Shown piece after piece: positions 9,756-18,471 of a stretch of 64,000 nt of DNA (the stretch's first letter is position 1; every line of letters starts with the position of its first letter). The DNA comes from Candidatus Rokuibacteriota bacterium (lineage in GTDB: Bacteria; Methylomirabilota; Methylomirabilia; Rokubacteriales; CSP1-6), in contig JACQFL010000051.1 of the NCBI GenBank assembly GCA_016200085.1, positions 1 through 64,000 on the forward strand, written 5' to 3'. The position numbers and the translations under genes were made by a program. The notes beneath the pieces are model-generated. The model did no database searches. It saw nothing but the letters and a program-made list of their open reading frames with translations, and was not told where the DNA came from.

Positions 9756-10693
9756 CAGACCCGCTCGATGATCTTCTCGCCGAAGAGGCCCTGGGGGCGG
9801 ACGAGCAGGAAGGCGAGCGCGAGGACGTAGGCGAACCAGTTCTCGATGGCGCCCCCGACCAGCGGCCCCCAGTAGACCTCGCCGATCTTCTCGCCCACCC
9901 CGATGATGAGCCCGCCCAGGATGGCGCCGGCGACGGACTCGAAGCCGCCCAGGATGAGCACGGGCAGCGCCTTGAGGGCGATCAGCGAGAGGCTGAACTG
10001 CACACCGCTCTTGGCGCCCCACATGACGCCGGCCACGATGGCGACGAGGCCGGCGACCGACCACACCACGACCCAGATCGTCTTCAGGGGGATCCCGATC
10101 GACAGCGCCGCCTCGTGGTCGTCGGCCACCGCGCGCAACGCGCGGCCGATGCGCGTCTTCTGGAAGAAGACGGCGAGGATGGCCACGATGACGGCGGCGA
10201 TCACGCCGGCCGACAGCTCCAGCTGGTTCACCTGCATGCCCGCCATCATGAACGAGCGGTCGGGGATGCCCACGTCGAGCTTCTTCACGTTGGCGCCCCA
10301 CAGCATCTCGCCGAAGCCCTCGAGGAAGAAGTTGAGGCCGATGGTGGCCATGAACAGGATGATGTGCTCCTGGTTGACGAGCGGGCGCAGCACCACGCGC
10401 TCGATGACGAAGGCGAGCGCGATCATGACCGCCGCCGTCACCACGAACGCCGCCGCCACCGGCAGCCCGCGCTCGAGGAGGCCGACGAGGGTGAGGGCGG
10501 CGAACAGCACCATCACGCCCTGGGCGAAGTTGAAGACACCGGAGGCCTTGAAGATCAGCACGAACCCCAGCGCGACCAGCGAGTAGAGCATCCCGGCGAG
10601 GATGCCGCCGATCACGACCTCCCCGAAGAACGCCGGATTCGACCCGATGTCCCGGAAGGGGCCGACGACGACGTGCTGCAGGACGTCAATCAT
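9755..10693 (-). CDS. livH: HAAT-type ABC transporter permease, LivH family (first set)
   Basis: A 312-residue permease with SGVFNFAQGVMVLFA near residue 50, the cytoplasmic loop AVADDHEAALSIGI, and ILGGFESVAGAILGG near the C-terminus. It overlaps livG upstream (8 bases) and livM downstream (1 base). It has a longer N-terminus than the second LivH copy (about 20 extra residues, MIDVLQHVVVGPFRDIG). Together with livM it should form the membrane channel of the first transporter. Confidence 0.93.
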   Translation of the reverse strand: MIDVLQHVVVGPFRDIGSNPAFFGEVVIGGILAGMLYSLVALGFVLIFKASGVFNFAQGVMVLFAALTLVGLLERGLPVAAAFVVTAAVMIALAFVIERVVLRPLVNQEHIILFMATIGLNFFLEGFGEMLWGANVKKLDVGIPDRSFMMAGMQVNQLELSAGVIAAVIVAILAVFFQKTRIGRALRAVADDHEAALSIGIPLKTIWVVVWSVAGLVAIVAGVMWGAKSGVQFSLSLIALKALPVLILGGFESVAGAILGGLIIGVGEKIGEVYWGPLVGGAIENWFAYVLALAFLLVRPQGLFGEKIIERV

Positions 10694-11474
10694 GCGTCAC
10701 CCCGAGGTAGGCGTCGAGCACGGCCGGGTGCGTGCGGACATCGTCGGGGGTGCCGTCGGCGATCTTCCGCCCGTAGTCGAGCACCACCACGCGGTCCGAG
10801 ATGTCCATGACCACGCCCATGTCGTGCTCGATGAGAACGATGGTGGTGCCGAACTCCCCGTTGACGTCGAGGATGAAGCGGCACATGTCTTCCTTCTCCT
10901 CGACGTTCATGCCCGCCATCGGCTCGTCGAGCAGCAGGAGCTTGGGCTCCGCCGCCAGCGCGCGGGCCAGCTCCACGCGCTTCTGGAGGCCGTAGGGCAG
11001 GCGGCCCGCCGGCGCCTTGCGGATGGCCTGGATCTCCAGGAAGTCGATGATGCGCTCCACGAACGCGCGGTTGGCGAGCTCCTGGCTCATGGCGGGGCCG
11101 AGGTAGAGCGCGTCGAGCAAGAAGCTGCCCTTCATCTTCAGGAGCCGCCCGGTCATGATGTTGTCGAGCACGCTCATGCCCTTGAAGAGGGCGACGTTCT
11201 GGAAGGTGCGCGCGATGCCGAGCTCGGCCACGTCCGGCGGTCGGAGCCGCGTGCGGTCGCGCCCCTCGAAGAAGATCCGGCCCTGCGAGGGGTGATAGAA
11301 GCCGCTGATCACGTTCAGCAGCGTCGTCTTGCCCGCCCCGTTCGGCCCGATGATGGCCAGGATCTCGCCGGCGCGCACGTCGACGCTCACCCCGCTCAGC
11401 GCCATGAGCGCGCCGAAGCGCACGCTGACACTCTCGACCTGGAGGAGGACGCCTGCGCCGGCGGCCGCGCTCAT
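10686..11474 (-). CDS. livG: HAAT-type ABC transporter ATP-binding protein, LivG family (first set)
   Basis: A 262-residue ABC ATPase: Walker A IIGPNGAGKTT near residues 41-51, ARTFQNVALFKG, divergent signature LPYGLQKRVE, Walker B LLLDEPMAGMN, and the switch histidine in LIEHDMGVVMDIS. The ATG at 11474 overlaps the TGA of the acyl-CoA synthetase as ATGA. The open frame runs far upstream inside the ligase gene but is only its shadow. It shares with the second LivG the MNVEEKEDM helix after Walker B, which marks the two as paralogues. Confidence 0.93.
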   Translation of the reverse strand: MSAAAGAGVLLQVESVSVRFGALMALSGVSVDVRAGEILAIIGPNGAGKTTLLNVISGFYHPSQGRIFFEGRDRTRLRPPDVAELGIARTFQNVALFKGMSVLDNIMTGRLLKMKGSFLLDALYLGPAMSQELANRAFVERIIDFLEIQAIRKAPAGRLPYGLQKRVELARALAAEPKLLLLDEPMAGMNVEEKEDMCRFILDVNGEFGTTIVLIEHDMGVVMDISDRVVVLDYGRKIADGTPDDVRTHPAVLDAYLGVTHD

Positions 11475-13429
11475 CGGCCGCTCCCCGCGGCCACGACCTC
11501 GGCGTCGCGGATCCTCACGTCGGCCCGGATCATCCCCACCCGCCCGTCCTCGTACGTGACCTTCGCCTCGACCTCGACGTGATCGCCGCTGCCGTACAGC
11601 GCCTCGATGAGCCCCGCGTACTTCTGGGCGATGTACCCGCGGCGCACCTTGCGTGTGCGCGTGACCTCCTCGTCGTCCGGATCCAGCTCCTTGTGCAGGA
11701 TCAGGAAGCGCTTGATGCGGGCGCCGCGCAGGACCTCGTCGTCGAGGAGAGTAGCGTTCACGCGCGCCACCTCGCGCCCCACCAGCTCGTAGACCTCGGG
11801 CTTCTGGCTGAGGTCGGTGTAGCTCGTGTGGGTAATCCCCCGGCGCTCCGCCCAGTTCCCGACCGCGGCGAGGTCGATGTTGAGCAGCGCGGCGACGAAC
11901 GGCCGGTCCTGGCCGACGCAGACCGCCTCCTTCACGTAGGGCGAGAACTTGAGCTTGTTCTCGAGGTACTTGGGCGCGAACATCGTGCCGTCGGCGAGCC
12001 GGCTCACGTCCTTGGCGCGGTCGACGATCCTGAGGTCGCCGGCGCCGTCGATGAAGCCGGCGTCGCCCGTATGCACCCACCCGTCGCGCACGGTGCGCTC
12101 GGTCGCCTCGGGGTTCTTGTAGTAGCCCCGGAAGACGCCCGGGCTGCGGAACAGCACCTCGCCCTCGTCGGAGATCCGGATCTCCACGCCAGGCAAGGGC
12201 GTGCCCACGCTGTCGAGCCGCACCTCGCCGTCCCTCTGGATCGCGATCAGCCCGCTCGACTCCGTCATGCCGTAGAGCTGCTTGACGTTGATGCCAAGCG
12301 AGCGGAAGAACACGAAGATCTCCGGCCCGATCGCCTCGCCCGCGGTGTACGCCACGCGGATGCGCCGGAAGCCGAGGTTGTCGCGCAGCGGCCCGTAGAC
12401 CAGCAACCGCCCGAGGGGGTAGAGCAGCCGCTGGACGGGCGCGACGCCGCGCCCCGACAGGCGGCGGCGCTCCATGTCCTGGGCGAGGTCGAGGAAGAAG
12501 TGCACCATGCGGCGCTTGGGCCACGCGCAGTCCTCGACGCGGATCATCACGGTGGTGAGGATGCTCTCCCAGATCCGTGGCGGCGCGAAGAAATAGGTCG
12601 GGCCGATCTCCTTCAGGTCCGCGAGCACGGTCGCGGCGCTCTCCGGACAGTTCACCGTGAAGCCCGTCACGATGGCCTGGGCGTACGAGAACACGTGGTC
12701 GCCCACCCAGGCCATCGGCAGGTAGGCGAGCACCTCGTCGTCCGCGCCGAGGCCCTCGCGCCGCGCCGCGTTCGTCGCCGTGAACAGGAGGTTCCGGTGC
12801 GACAGCATCGTGCCCTTGGGCGCGCCCGTGGTGCCGGAGGTGTAACACATCACGGCGAGGTCGTCGGCGCGTCCCTGCGCGACCTCGTCGTCGAAGTGGC
12901 GCGGGTGGTCCTCGCCGAACGCCCGCCCGCGCCGCTGGAGCTCCTCGAGCGAGAGCAGGAATGGCTCGGCGTACCCGCGCATCCCGCGCGGGTCGTCGTA
13001 GACGATCGTCTCCAGGCGAGGGCACTGGGCGCGCACGTGCAGGAGCTTGTCGACCTGCTCCTGGTCCTCGACGACCGCGAAGCGCACCTCCGCGTGGTCG
13101 GCGATGTACGCGAGCTCCTTCTCGACCGAGTCCTGGTAGAGCGGCACCGGCACCCCGCCGAGGGCCTGCGCGCCCATCACGGCCCAGTAGAGCTGCGGGC
13201 GGTTGTCGCCGACGATGGCGACCTTGTCGCCGCGAGCGAGGCCGAGCGAGGCGAGCCCGAGCGCGATGAGACGGGCCTGCTCGAAGTACTGGGCCCAGGT
13301 GTAGGCCTGCCAGATGCCGTAGTCTTTCTCGCGGATCGCGATCGCCTGGCCGCGCGCGCGCGCGTTGGCGCGGACGAGCTTGGGAAAGGTATCCCGCTCG
13401 GCATCGAGCGTCAGGACCGGATCCGTCAT
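11471..13429 (-). CDS. Long-chain-type acyl-CoA synthetase (AMP-forming), first gene of the transporter operon
   Basis: A 652-residue ANL-superfamily ligase parallel to the one at 2422-4344. It has YTSGTTGAPKG near residues 197-207, YGMTESSG, HTGDAGFID, IVDRAKDVS and a C-terminal TRTRKVRRGY. The ATG at 13429 (MTDPVL) follows GGTGAG and overlaps the stop of a 14-codon mini-ORF as ATGA; a longer reading from 13501 adds 24 residues without family support. Being first in the operon after the promoter at 13535-13563, it is probably the most strongly expressed member. It likely forms acyl-CoA from the imported acid. Confidence 0.9.
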   Translation of the reverse strand: MTDPVLTLDAERDTFPKLVRANARARGQAIAIREKDYGIWQAYTWAQYFEQARLIALGLASLGLARGDKVAIVGDNRPQLYWAVMGAQALGGVPVPLYQDSVEKELAYIADHAEVRFAVVEDQEQVDKLLHVRAQCPRLETIVYDDPRGMRGYAEPFLLSLEELQRRGRAFGEDHPRHFDDEVAQGRADDLAVMCYTSGTTGAPKGTMLSHRNLLFTATNAARREGLGADDEVLAYLPMAWVGDHVFSYAQAIVTGFTVNCPESAATVLADLKEIGPTYFFAPPRIWESILTTVMIRVEDCAWPKRRMVHFFLDLAQDMERRRLSGRGVAPVQRLLYPLGRLLVYGPLRDNLGFRRIRVAYTAGEAIGPEIFVFFRSLGINVKQLYGMTESSGLIAIQRDGEVRLDSVGTPLPGVEIRISDEGEVLFRSPGVFRGYYKNPEATERTVRDGWVHTGDAGFIDGAGDLRIVDRAKDVSRLADGTMFAPKYLENKLKFSPYVKEAVCVGQDRPFVAALLNIDLAAVGNWAERRGITHTSYTDLSQKPEVYELVGREVARVNATLLDDEVLRGARIKRFLILHKELDPDDEEVTRTRKVRRGYIAQKYAGLIEALYGSGDHVEVEAKVTYEDGRVGMIRADVRIRDAEVVAAGSGR

Positions 13430-13470
13430 CTCACCTGCGGTGGCGCAGTCAGCCGCTGCGCGCGTTTCAT
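13426..13470 (-). CDS. Possible leader mini-ORF, 14 codons, upstream of the acyl-CoA synthetase
   Basis: On the minus strand an ATG at 13470 opens MKRAQRLTAPPQVR and stops in a TGA that overlaps the synthetase ATG (ATGA). A GTG at 13479, 4-5 bases after GGAGG, would add three residues and place the ribosome site better. It lies in the roughly 100-base leader between the predicted transcription start and the first gene. It could serve translational coupling. It is too short to judge by composition. Confidence 0.3.
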   Translation of the reverse strand: MKRAQRLTAPPQVR

Positions 13471-13534
13471 GACGTTCACGCTTCCTCCACGATGAGGGCA
13501 ACAGGTCTCACGCGGCCGGCGATCGGGTGCCGAG

Positions 13535-13563
13535 AGTCTAGCGGAGCCCGGGGGGAGTGTCAA
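13535..13563 (-). promoter_or_regulatory. Sigma70-type promoter for the transporter/ligase operon
   Basis: On the minus strand TTGACA (13558-13563) is followed by a 17-base spacer and TAGACT (13535-13540). The -35 is perfect and the -10 matches four of six positions. The predicted start of transcription is near 13528, about 100 bases before the synthetase ATG. It directly follows the terminator-like hairpin of the upstream operon. Confidence 0.65.
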
Positions 13564-13565
13564 GC

Positions 13566-13589
13566 AAACCCCCGGAATGACGGGGGTTT
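13566..13589 (-). terminator. Hairpin terminator after the crotonase/AzgA operon
   Basis: AAACCCCCG and CGGGGGTTT form a perfect 9-bp stem around a six-base loop, followed on the minus strand by TTT-GCTTG. It lies 40-65 bases past the stop of the secreted-protein gene at 13632 and just before the next promoter, so it probably insulates the two operons. The U-tract is short, so termination efficiency is uncertain. Confidence 0.55.
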
Positions 13590-13631
13590 ACGCGACGTCT
13601 CGCAAGGGTTCCCCTCCCTGGGCCCGGGGCG

Positions 13632-14465
13632 TCAGCGCGGGCCGAAGATGCGCAGGATCTCGGCGCTGGCGCGATCGCTGGCGTCGGCCAGCTCGGTGAC
13701 GAGGCGCGCACGCACGCCTTGCATGAACCAGCGGTCGGGCTCCGACTCGAGGGCGGCCACGTACCGCTCCAGATCCGCGTCGGCCACGGCGCGGTAGGCG
13801 AACAGCGCCGCCGTCATCTGGCCGTCGCGCATGGCGCGCCGGTACTGCTCGCGGGCGGCGGCGAGGCGGGCCTGGATGTCGTCGGGCCGGAGGCGATGCT
13901 CGGCCGGGCGGCGCCAGTTACGCAGCTCGAGCACGGCCCGGTCCATGGCGACGGCCACCTCGATGGCGAGCGCGGCGCCGCCGACGATCGCGTCACGACG
14001 CTCGAGGAGCGCGAGCCGGCCCGGCGCGGGCGGGCGACGCTTGAGGTCGAGGCTGAAGCCGTGGATCTCCTCGCGGCTCTCCACCACGGGCGCCCGCACC
14101 TCCACCAGGGCCAGCCGGCGGATGAGCGGCGCGCGAAGCGTCTCGAGGACCGCGGGCAGCCGGTCGGCGCTCTCGGGCGACGCGAAGGCCGCCCGCACCC
14201 CGGCGATGGCCGTGGCCGGCAGGTAGGTGCGCGCCACGATGCGGGTCAGCGCGGAGAAGTCGGCGGGCGCGAGCTGGGCCTGCCGCCGGCGCAGCTCGGC
14301 CTGGAGGTGCCGGGGCAGCCGCTCGAGGGTCTGCCGCACGCCGGAGAGCGTGAGGGCCTCGTCGACGTCCGCCTCGAGGGGCTGCGCCGCGAGGGGGCGG
14401 CTCGGGGCCAGCACGGCCAGCCCGAGCAGCACGGCCGGGGCGAGCCGGCGGGCGTGCACCCGCAT
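13632..14465 (-). CDS. Secreted protein of unknown function
   Basis: 277 residues. A clear signal peptide (ARRLAPAVLLGLAVLAPSRPLAAQ) ends near residue 28. The mature protein is rich in Arg, Ala and Leu and probably all-helical, with stretches such as LPRHLQAELRRRQAQLAPADF and ARLAAAREQYRRAMRDGQ. I see no catalytic motif. The helical layout is loosely like DUF2059-type periplasmic proteins, but I cannot assign it. It ends the operon, 5 bases after the AzgA-type permease, and is followed by the hairpin at 13566-13589. Confidence 0.75.
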   Translation of the reverse strand: MRVHARRLAPAVLLGLAVLAPSRPLAAQPLEADVDEALTLSGVRQTLERLPRHLQAELRRRQAQLAPADFSALTRIVARTYLPATAIAGVRAAFASPESADRLPAVLETLRAPLIRRLALVEVRAPVVESREEIHGFSLDLKRRPPAPGRLALLERRDAIVGGAALAIEVAVAMDRAVLELRNWRRPAEHRLRPDDIQARLAAAREQYRRAMRDGQMTAALFAYRAVADADLERYVAALESEPDRWFMQGVRARLVTELADASDRASAEILRIFGPR

Positions 14466-14470
14466 CCGCG

Positions 14471-15832
14471 CTACCGCGCCGTCCTCTCGAGCAGGGGCAG
14501 CGCGAAGTAGACGACGAACGCCGCCGCGGTGAGGTGGAGCATCCAGTGCAGCTCGCGCGCCTTGCCGCTGGCGATCTTGATGACGGCATACGTGACGAAC
14601 CCCGCGCCGATGCCGTTGGTGATGGACCAGGTGAAGGGCATGACGAGCATGGTGACGAAGGCCGGGATGGCCTCTTCGTGGTCGGCCCAGGCGATCTCGC
14701 GCGCGAGGGCCATCATGTAGAAGCCGACGAGGATGAGCGCGGGCGCCGTGGCTTGCGCGGGGATCACGCTGGCCAGCGGCGCGAACCACATGGAGAGCAG
14801 GAAGAGGATCCCCACCACCACCGCGGCGATCCCCGTCCGCGCCCCCTCGGCGACCCCGGCCGCGCTCTCGATGTACGTCGTGTTGCTGCTCGCGTTGGCC
14901 AGGCCGCCGAACATCGCGCCGAGCGAATCGACGAGCAGCACCCGGCCCACGCGCGGCAGCCGGCCGCGCGTGTCGAGGAAGCCGCCCTCGCTCCCCACGG
15001 CGATGATCGTGCCCATGGTGTCGAAGAAGTCGCTGAGCATGATCGAGAAGATGGCCAGGCACGCGGTGAGCGCCCCGAGCTTCGCGAAGAGCCCGAAGTC
15101 CAGGCGGCCGAAGGTCGAGAAGTCGGGCAGCTGGACCACCGCGCTCGGGATCTGCGCGGCGCCCGGCGTCGGGAAGCCCTTCCACCCCGCGAGCGCGCCG
15201 TTGAGCACGATCGCGAGGACCGTGGTGACCACGATGCCGATGAGCAGCGCGCCGGCCACCCGGCGCGCGACCAGCCACGCCGTCAGCAGGAACCCGATGA
15301 GGAAGACGGCCAGCGGCAGGCCTCCCACCACGCCCAGCCCCACGGGCAGCGGCCCGGTCGCGGGCTTGACCACGAAGCCCGAGGTGAAGAACCCGATGAA
15401 CGCGATGAAGAGCCCGATGCCCACCCCGATCGCGCGCTTGAGCCCGAGGGGCACGGCGTCCATCATCGCCTCGCGGAAGCGCGTGAGCACGAGCAGGGTG
15501 ATGACGAGCCCTTCGAGGAAGACCACCGTCATGGCCTGGGGCCACGTGAGCCCGCGGCCGGCCACGAGCTCGAAGGCGACCACGGCGTTGAGCCCCATGC
15601 CGGGCGCGAGCACGAGCGGATAGTTGCTGGCCAGCCCCATCGCGATCGAGAGCACGCCGGCGGTGAGGCAGGTCACGGTCAGCGTGGCGGCGAAGGGCAG
15701 CCCCTTGCCCTCGAGCCCCGGGACACCGACGTACCCGAGGATGATCGGGTTCACGAAGATGATGTAGGCCATGACCATGAACGTCGTGGCCCCCGCCCGG
15801 ATCTCCGTCGCGATCCCGCCGCCCGGGGGCAT
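14471..15832 (-). CDS. NCS2-family purine permease, AzgA type
   Basis: A 453-residue membrane protein with about 12-14 hydrophobic segments. It starts with EIRAGATTFMVMAYIIFVNP, the AzgA-type opening, and continues with APGMGLNAVVAFE, GLKRAIGVGIGLFIAFIG, SDFFDTMGTIIAVG and NASSNTTYIESAAGVAEGAR. All of these are hallmark blocks of the adenine/hypoxanthine/guanine transporters. The start is fixed by the upstream crotonase, whose stop is 2 bases away. Its presence between crotonases is unexpected. Either purine salvage is co-regulated by chance of operon packing, or the substrate differs. Confidence 0.92.
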   Translation of the reverse strand: MPPGGGIATEIRAGATTFMVMAYIIFVNPIILGYVGVPGLEGKGLPFAATLTVTCLTAGVLSIAMGLASNYPLVLAPGMGLNAVVAFELVAGRGLTWPQAMTVVFLEGLVITLLVLTRFREAMMDAVPLGLKRAIGVGIGLFIAFIGFFTSGFVVKPATGPLPVGLGVVGGLPLAVFLIGFLLTAWLVARRVAGALLIGIVVTTVLAIVLNGALAGWKGFPTPGAAQIPSAVVQLPDFSTFGRLDFGLFAKLGALTACLAIFSIMLSDFFDTMGTIIAVGSEGGFLDTRGRLPRVGRVLLVDSLGAMFGGLANASSNTTYIESAAGVAEGARTGIAAVVVGILFLLSMWFAPLASVIPAQATAPALILVGFYMMALAREIAWADHEEAIPAFVTMLVMPFTWSITNGIGAGFVTYAVIKIASGKARELHWMLHLTAAAFVVYFALPLLERTAR

Positions 15833-15834
15833 GG

Positions 15835-16620
15835 CTACGCGCGGAACTTGCGGTAGTTCACGGGCCGCTTCTCGACGAACGCGTTCCGCCCCTCCATCGC
15901 CTCCTCGGTGCCGTAGTAGAGGTTGAGCGCGGAGCTGGCGAACTCCGCCACGCCGGCGCGCGGCTCGGAGTCGATGTTGAACGACTGCTTGGCCAGCGCC
16001 AGCGCGGTCGGGCTCTTCTCCAGCAGCTCCTGGCACCAGCGCTCGGTCTCCGCGCGCAGCTCGGCGGCCGGCACGACCTTGTTGACGAGGCCCATCTCGA
16101 GGGCCTCCTGGGCCGTGTACTGCCGGCAGAGGTACCAGATCTCGCGCGCCTTCTTCTCGCCGACCACGCGGGCCAGGTAGCCGGTGCCGTGGCCGGCGTC
16201 CACGCTGCCCACGCGCGGGCCGGTCTGGCCGAAGCGCGCGGTGTCCGCGGCGATGGTGAGGTCGCAGAGCACGTGGAGCACGTGGCCCCCGCCGATGGCG
16301 AAGCCGTTGACCATGGCGATGACGGGCTTGGGGCAGTGGCGGATGGCGCTGTGCAGGCCGTCGACGTACATCGGCCGCTCGCCGCCGGTGGAATACCCGC
16401 CCGTCCCGCGCTCCTTCTGATCCCCGCCCGCGCAGAACGCCTTGTCCCCTGCCCCCGTGAGCACGACGACGCCGATGCCCGGGTCCCAGCGCGCGTCCTG
16501 GAACGCGTCGGTCAGCTCGTGGACGGTGCGTGTCCGGAAGGCGTTGCGCGCCTCCTGGCGGTCGATGGTGATCCAGGCGACACCGTCCTTCTTCTCGTAG
16601 AGGATGTCGGTGTAGGTCAT
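15835..16620 (-). CDS. Crotonase of the MenB/BadI group
   Basis: 261 residues. The oxyanion-hole blocks [10 protein letters not shown] and [20 protein letters not shown] are present, followed by [32 protein letters not shown]. This block is diagnostic of 1,4-dihydroxy-2-naphthoyl-CoA synthase (MenB) and of 2-ketocyclohexanecarboxyl-CoA hydrolase (BadI). [10 protein letters not shown] at the start and [16 protein letters not shown] look more BadI-like, while [17 protein letters not shown] looks MenB-like. No other menaquinone genes are nearby, so a ring-cleaving role in alicyclic acid degradation is plausible. The assignment between the two is open. It sits 15 bases after another crotonase gene. 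Confidence 0.8.
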   Translation of the reverse strand: MTYTDILYEKKDGVAWITIDRQEARNAFRTRTVHELTDAFQDARWDPGIGVVVLTGAGDKAFCAGGDQKERGTGGYSTGGERPMYVDGLHSAIRHCPKPVIAMVNGFAIGGGHVLHVLCDLTIAADTARFGQTGPRVGSVDAGHGTGYLARVVGEKKAREIWYLCRQYTAQEALEMGLVNKVVPAAELRAETERWCQELLEKSPTALALAKQSFNIDSEPRAGVAEFASSALNLYYGTEEAMEGRNAFVEKRPVNYRKFRA

Positions 16621-16635
16621 GGAGCCTCCAGCGGG

Positions 16636-17412
16636 TCAGCGACGCGGCGGGTAGAAGCGCGCCTCGCGCTTCTCCTGCCACGCGCGGTTGGCTTCGTCGG
16701 TCTCCCACGACGCCATGCAGGCGTTCTGCACGCGGACGACCTCCTCGATCAGGGCGCGCGGGTCCTGGTGGAAGGAGGCGTGCAGCAGCCGCTTGGCCTC
16801 GGCGTTCGCCGTGGGCGACTGGCCGCGCGCCTTCTCGATGAGCTGCGCGACGGTGGCGTCGAGCGCTCCCGGCGGCACCACCCAGTTGACGAGCCCGATG
16901 GCGCGCGCCTCCGCCGGGGGCAGGTCCTCGTTGAGGAGCGTCAGCTCCTTGGCGCGCCCGAGTCCGACGATGCGGGCCAGGCGGAGGATCGCGCCGTCGG
17001 GCAGGATGCCGTGGCGGGTGGCGCCGAGCCCGAGCACGGCGTCGGCGGCGGCCAGGCGCAGGTCGCACGCGAGCGCGAGCTGCAGCCCGCCGCCGATGGA
17101 GTAGCCGTGGAGCACGGCGAGCGCGACCTTCGGCATGTCCTCGAGCCGGTTCAACGCGCGGATCCAGTGCCGGTAGAACGCCTCGCCGATGCCGCCGGCC
17201 GCGAGCGCGCTGCGATCGATCCCGGAGCAGAACGCCCGCCCCGCCCCGCCCACGACCACGAACATCGTGTCCGGATCGTCGGCCGCCGCCTCCACGCACT
17301 CCGCCAGCCGCGCCGCGAGGTCGGCGTTGAGCGCGTTGAGGACCGCCGGCCGGTTCAGCGTGATCCAGCCCACGCCGTCGCGCGCGGCATAGGTCACGGT
17401 CGGCTCAGCCAC
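16636..17412 (-). CDS. Enoyl-CoA hydratase/isomerase family protein (crotonase)
   Basis: 258 residues with the crotonase fold: RDGVGWITLNRPAVLNALN at the start, oxyanion-hole segments AFCSGIDRSAL and LHGYSIGGGLQLALACDLR, and the helix LARIVGLGRAKEL. The GTG start at 17412 is preceded by GGAGG 7 bases away. It heads a minus-strand operon (crotonase, MenB/BadI-like crotonase, AzgA permease, secreted protein). It is divergent from the binding-protein gene at 17482 across a 69-base gap that must hold both promoters. The CoA substrate is unknown. Confidence 0.88.
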   Translation of the reverse strand: MAEPTVTYAARDGVGWITLNRPAVLNALNADLAARLAECVEAAADDPDTMFVVVGGAGRAFCSGIDRSALAAGGIGEAFYRHWIRALNRLEDMPKVALAVLHGYSIGGGLQLALACDLRLAAADAVLGLGATRHGILPDGAILRLARIVGLGRAKELTLLNEDLPPAEARAIGLVNWVVPPGALDATVAQLIEKARGQSPTANAEAKRLLHASFHQDPRALIEEVVRVQNACMASWETDEANRAWQEKREARFYPPRR

Positions 17413-17481
17413 AATACGCCTCCGAGTACGGTACGATGGGGGCCGCCAGCCCCAATGTCAACCACGCAGGAGGCTCCGGCC

Positions 17482-18453
17482 ATGTCGCCCATCACCCGCC
17501 GTCAATTCCTCGCGTCCTCGACCACGGCGCTCGCCGTCGCCGCGGCCCCGCGGATCGCGCGCGCCCAGGCCGCGGTCAGTGTCGGGACCGCCGTGCTCGG
17601 CGATTACTCGCTCGCCGGGCCCTTCATCCTCGCCGCGGAGAAGGGCCTCTTCCGCGCCGAGGGCGTGGCCGCGGAGTTCGTGCCGTTCCGCGGCGGTCCG
17701 ACCCTGGTCAAAGCGGTGATCGCGGGCGACATCCTGCTCGGGGCCGCGGGCAGCACCGACATCCTGGTCTTCCGCGACGCGGGACTCCCGCTCAAGATGG
17801 TGGCGACCCACACCGAGGGCAACCACTTCACGCTGAACGTCGCGCCCGAGGTCGGCCGGATCGCCGACCTCAAGGGCAAGGCCATCGGCGTCACCGCCGT
17901 CGGCTCGACGACGTGGATCTTCGCCCGCATGCTCGCCAGGCAGCAGGGCTGGGACGCCGATCGCGACGTCCAGGTCGTGGCCCTCGGCGGGCTCGACGCG
18001 CAGCTCGCCGCGCTCGCCCGCAGGGAGATCGCCGCGTTCGTCTGGGGAGACGGCGGGGCGGTGACCCAGCTCGCGGGCAAATCGAAGGTGCTGGCGCGGC
18101 TCGACAGCGTCACCCCGAAGTGGATCAGCCAGATCCAGTACGTCTCCGAGGACGGCATCCGCAAGAGCGCGGACACCATCCGCCGGTGCCAGCGCGCCGT
18201 CTTCCAGGCGCAGCGGCTCATGAGGTCGAGCACCCAGGAGTCCGCGGCGCTGATCGCGAAGAAGATCGGCTGGACTCCGGAGGCGGTGCTCGCCGCGCAC
18301 AAGATCTCGGGCAGCCTCCTCTCGATGGACGGCGCCGTGAGCATGGAGGCGCTCGCCACCATGCAGGAGACGCTGCTCGAGTACGGGCTGATCAAGAAGA
18401 AGCTGCCGCTGGACGAGCACGTGGCGCGGGAGTTCACCCCCGTCCGGCTGTGA
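17482..18453 (+). CDS. Tat-exported ABC substrate-binding protein, NMT1/TauA-like
   Basis: 323 residues. The N-terminus SPITRRQFLASSTTALAVAA is a twin-arginine signal, cleaved near ARA-QAAVS. The mature part shows the SsuA/THI5-like pattern: YSLAGPFILAAEKGLFRAEGV, then VPFRGGPTLVKAVIAGDI, then IADLKGKAIGVTAVGSTT. The ATG is 8 bases after AGGAGG, which fixes the start. Such proteins bind nitrate, sulfonates, pyrimidine precursors or aromatic acids. No permease follows. The nearest matching membrane module is at 24968-27319 on the other strand, and it lacks a binding protein of its own. Confidence 0.88.
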   Translation: MSPITRRQFLASSTTALAVAAAPRIARAQAAVSVGTAVLGDYSLAGPFILAAEKGLFRAEGVAAEFVPFRGGPTLVKAVIAGDILLGAAGSTDILVFRDAGLPLKMVATHTEGNHFTLNVAPEVGRIADLKGKAIGVTAVGSTTWIFARMLARQQGWDADRDVQVVALGGLDAQLAALARREIAAFVWGDGGAVTQLAGKSKVLARLDSVTPKWISQIQYVSEDGIRKSADTIRRCQRAVFQAQRLMRSSTQESAALIAKKIGWTPEAVLAAHKISGSLLSMDGAVSMEALATMQETLLEYGLIKKKLPLDEHVAREFTPVRL

Positions 18454-18471
18454 GCGGATGATCGTGCCGGG

